From NCBI GenBank assembly GCA_021740905.1, contig JAIOYV010000030.1, forward strand, positions 1-64,000: 64,000 nt of DNA. Direction: 5' to 3'. Every line of letters begins with the position of its first letter. The stretch's first letter is position 1. The notes beneath the pieces were generated by a model. It saw only the letters and a list, made by a program, of their open reading frames with translations. It ran no database searches and was not told where the DNA came from. This document shows positions 63,838 to 64,000 of the stretch, in pieces. Source of the DNA: Bacteroidales bacterium (GTDB lineage: Bacteria; Bacteroidota; Bacteroidia; Bacteroidales; M50B96). Both the position numbers and the translations under genes were made by a program.

Positions 63838-64000
63838 TATCACCACAATAATTTGTGGTGTTGATCCAACCATAGAACCTCTTACATTGAGGTGTCACCC
63901 GAATAAATTCGGGTGGTTGTGCCGAGCAATGTTGCTTCAACCAAGTAACTCCCTGCGTTGAGGTATCACCCGAATTTATTCGAGTGAGGTGTGCCAAACC
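63838..64000. repeat. Three more hairpin repeat units at the window end
   Basis: Units start at 63841, 63896 and 63967. The stems are CACCACAA/TTGTGGTG, CACCCGAAT/ATTCGGGTG and a slightly imperfect CACCCGAAT/ATTCGAGTG. The first is followed by TTGATCCAACCA and the second by a longer variant ending CAACCA. They belong to the same family as the array at 59902-60218 and sit upstream of the lipoprotein gene, possibly continuing past the window. Confidence 0.7.

Noticed and set aside
63725-63997. 90-codon ORF at the window end
   Set aside because: It overlaps the lipoprotein start and hairpin repeats and shows no protein features.

Overview
The window comes from a member of the Bacteroidota, most likely an anaerobic marine or sediment type related to Bacteroidales/Marinilabiliales. 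I infer this from type IX secretion (T9SS) parts and substrates with both kinds of C-terminal sorting domain, PorP/SprF-like and DUF5723 outer-membrane proteins, AT-rich intergenic DNA, and many upstream regions with a TAnnTTTG box, the -7 element of the Bacteroidota housekeeping sigma factor. Anaerobic life is suggested by a ferredoxin-dependent 2-oxoacid oxidoreductase operon, an NfnAB-type electron-bifurcating transhydrogenase, the [FeFe]-hydrogenase maturase HydE and a B12-dependent class II ribonucleotide reductase. No rRNA, tRNA or CRISPR array was seen.

Layout. 0.3-7.6 kb: acpS, acetyl-CoA synthetase, a small membrane protein, an antitoxin/PIN-toxin pair, an acyl carrier protein, a KBL-like alpha-oxoamine synthase followed by the relic 3' end of a second copy, and a TPR-AraC regulator. 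7.7-16.3 kb: one giant T9SS surface protein of 2873 residues. 16.4-29.5 kb: an ornithine cyclodeaminase family enzyme, a SNF2 helicase, the SprE/PorW-like lipoprotein, an outer-membrane protein with waaA, nrdJ and tatA. 29.7-33.4 kb: a zinc-ribbon protein with nfnA and an nfnB whose N-terminus carries the same zinc-ribbon module. 33.5-37.7 kb: a small ORF, glgC, glgA, and prfB with its programmed +1 frameshift. 38-47.6 kb: a leucine-rich-like T9SS substrate and a three-gene operon (type B surface protein, PorP/SprF-like, PorE-like). 47.9-59.9 kb: hydE, an adenosine-kinase-like gene, two DUF3857 proteins, the korDABC/vor operon, a DUF4143 ATPase and aroE. 60.3-63.8 kb: a DUF5723 protein and a large lipoprotein, flanked on both sides by a family of hairpin repeats.

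How the parts fit. The Kor/Vor complex produces reduced ferredoxin, and Nfn and a hydrogenase (implied by HydE) would use or rebalance it. SprE/PorW and the PorE/PorP-like proteins export and anchor the large repeat-rich surface proteins. Acs, KBL and the Kor/Vor enzyme meet at acetyl- and acyl-CoA, while glgC-glgA store surplus glucose.

The most unusual items are: the eight-cysteine zinc-ribbon module present three times around nfnAB; the hairpin repeats at 59.9-60.2 and 63.8-64.0 kb, whose stems differ by compensated base changes; a 33-bp-period dyad array upstream of the DUF4143 ATPase; a DUF3857 pair in which one transglutaminase core has lost its catalytic residues; and the relic KBL tail, whose differences are mostly synonymous.
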